This document shows positions 13,198-14,085 of a stretch of DNA of 14,085 nucleotides, piece after piece. The stretch is from JBBQAA01 sp038276395 (lineage in GTDB: Bacteria; Actinomycetota; Thermoleophilia; Solirubrobacterales; Solirubrobacteraceae): assembly GCA_038276395.1 (NCBI GenBank), contig JBBQAA010000064.1, positions 1 to 14,085 of the forward strand, given 5' to 3'. The position numbers were made by a program, and so were the translations under genes. A model generated the notes under the pieces. That model had not been told where the DNA came from. It saw nothing but the letters and a program-made list of their open reading frames with translations, and made no database searches. Numbering within the stretch: the first letter of the stretch is position 1; each line of letters opens with the position of its first letter.

Positions 13198-14085
13198 GCG
13201 GCCCGGGTGTCGTGGGCGGTCACGGATCCCGGCTCGGCCAGGCCGTCCGGGCTGGCCAGGCCGTCCGGGCCGAGCGGCGCGCTGTCGTGCTCGATCGGCT
13301 GGACGAGCTCGCCGGTCAGCCCGAGCGCCGCGTAGATCTTGTCGGAGATCTCCTTGGCGGTGTCGGGGTGCTCCTCGAGGAACGCCTTGGCGTTGCCGCG
13401 GCCCTGGCCGAGCCGCTCGTCCCCGTAGGAGAAGAACGAGCCGGACTTCGTGACCACGTCGTGCTCGATGCCGAGGTCGATCAGGCAGCCCTCGGTGGAG
13501 ATGCCCTTGCCGAACTCGATGTCGAACTCCGCCTGGCGGAACGGCGCCGCGACCTTGTTCTTGACGACCTTGACCCGGACGCGGTTGCCGACGGCCTCGG
13601 TGCCGTCCTTGAGCGTCTCGATCCGGCGGATGTCGAGACGCTGGGAGGAGTAGAACTTCAGCGCGCGGCCGCCGGGCTGCGTTTCGGGGGATCCGAACAT
13701 TACGCCCACCTTCTCGCGGATCTGGTTGACGAACACGCAGAGGGTCTGGGTGCGGTTGAGGTTGGCGGTCAGCTTGCGCATGGCCTGGCTCATCATCCGG
13801 GCCTGGACGCCGACCGTCTGGTCGCCCATCTGGCCCTCGAGCTCGGCGCGCGGGGTGAGCGCGGCCACGGAGTCGATGGCGACGACGTCGACCGCGCCCG
13901 AGCGGACGAGCATGTCGGCGACCTCGAGCGCCTGCTCGCCGTAGTCGGGCTGGGAGACGAGCAGCTCGTCGATGTCGACGCCGATCCGCTGGGCGTAGAG
14001 GGGATCCATCGCGTGCTCGGCGTCGATGAAGGCGCAGACGCCGCCGAGCTTCTGGGCCTCGGCGAGGATGTGGTAGACGAGCGTC
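13194..14085 (-). CDS. recA: Recombinase RecA, C-terminal part (5' end off the right edge)
   Basis: RecA forms ATP-dependent filaments on single-stranded DNA for strand exchange and triggers LexA self-cleavage. About 296 residues are visible, starting just after the Walker A lysine/threonine (first full codons TLVYHILAEAQK), so the P-loop itself is outside the window. Visible motifs are CAFIDAEHAMDP, SQPDYGEQALEV, Walker B VDVVAIDSVAAL, QARMMSQAMRKLT (loop 1 region), FVNQIREKVGVMFGSPETQPGG (ends at the loop 2 region) and KVVKNKVAAPF. There is no intein, unlike recA of M. tuberculosis, although the region carrying that insertion is covered. The C-terminal tail is Pro/Gly-rich with a duplicated PDGLA unit rather than strongly acidic. 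Any promoter or SOS box lies outside the window. recX is coupled downstream. Confidence 0.98.
   Translation of the reverse strand, partial: TLVYHILAEAQKLGGVCAFIDAEHAMDPLYAQRIGVDIDELLVSQPDYGEQALEVADMLVRSGAVDVVAIDSVAALTPRAELEGQMGDQTVGVQARMMSQAMRKLTANLNRTQTLCVFVNQIREKVGVMFGSPETQPGGRALKFYSSQRLDIRRIETLKDGTEAVGNRVRVKVVKNKVAAPFRQAEFDIEFGKGISTEGCLIDLGIEHDVVTKSGSFFSYGDERLGQGRGNAKAFLEEHPDTAKEISDKIYAALGLTGELVQPIEHDSAPLGPDGLASPDGLAEPGSVTAHDTRAA
13236..13271 (-). repeat. Two tandem 18-bp units in the recA 3' end
   Basis: Units at 13236-13253 and 13254-13271 (plus-strand core GGCCAGGCCGTCCGGGC) differ only in the last base. They encode the RecA tail GPDGLA-SPDGLA, so the duplication is in frame. It probably arose by slippage and lengthens the disordered tail. 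Confidence 0.85.

Noticed and set aside
1..14085. CRISPR arrays, tRNA/rRNA genes, transposases, phage genes or a defence island
   Set aside because: No regularly spaced repeats, no cloverleaf or rRNA-like stretches and no mobile-element proteins were seen; every large open region is accounted for by the listed genes.

Overview
The window is very GC-rich, compact and almost entirely coding. Its backbone genes, read on the minus strand from right to left, are recA, recX, rny (RNase Y), miaB, miaA and dapF. This recA-recX-...-miaB-...-miaA-dapF order is typical of Actinobacteria. The presence of rny and the style of the proteins suggest a deep-branching actinobacterium such as Thermoleophilia (Solirubrobacterales-like). 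That placement is inference from gene order and composition, not from a marker-gene tree.

Layout from left to right: 1-128 is the 5' end of dapF (minus, runs off the window) and 129-1112 is miaA (minus). At 1136-3111 a divergent plus-strand pair encodes a FIST-domain protein and a short-chain dehydrogenase. At 3143-4126 is an MscS-type mechanosensitive channel (minus). At 4152-5585 is an Rv2578c-type radical SAM protein (minus) carrying a 128-residue mini-intein inside its iron-sulfur cluster motif. At 5617-6933 is miaB (minus). At 6960-8648 is a secreted SGNH/GDSL lipase with two C-terminal repeat domains (plus). At 8658-9260 is a GST-like protein (minus), overlapping the end of rny (9257-10639, minus). 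A 418-bp divergent gap follows, then a secreted S33-type alpha/beta-hydrolase at 11058-12581 (plus). The window ends with recX (12703-13197) and the 3' part of recA (13194 to the edge), both minus and overlapping by 4 bases.

The backbone genes serve tRNA A37 modification (MiaA isopentenylates, MiaB methylthiolates), DNA recombination (RecA, RecX), mRNA decay (RNase Y) and lysine/cell-wall synthesis (DapF). The genes between them are accessory; several are on the opposite strand and exported.

The most notable points are these. (1) The mini-intein sits exactly at the third cluster cysteine of a radical SAM enzyme, so the unspliced precursor still shows an apparent CxxxCxxC. (2) Several genes that lack Shine-Dalgarno sequences have a TANNNT-like -10 element 6-10 nt before the start codon, suggesting leaderless transcripts. 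In the two tight divergent gaps (23 and 26 bp) the -10 elements of the two strands overlap, suggesting bidirectional promoters. (3) A perfect 9-bp hairpin lies upstream of rny. I found no tRNA, rRNA, CRISPR array, insertion sequence or clear rho-independent terminator, and no wholly unknown multi-gene system.
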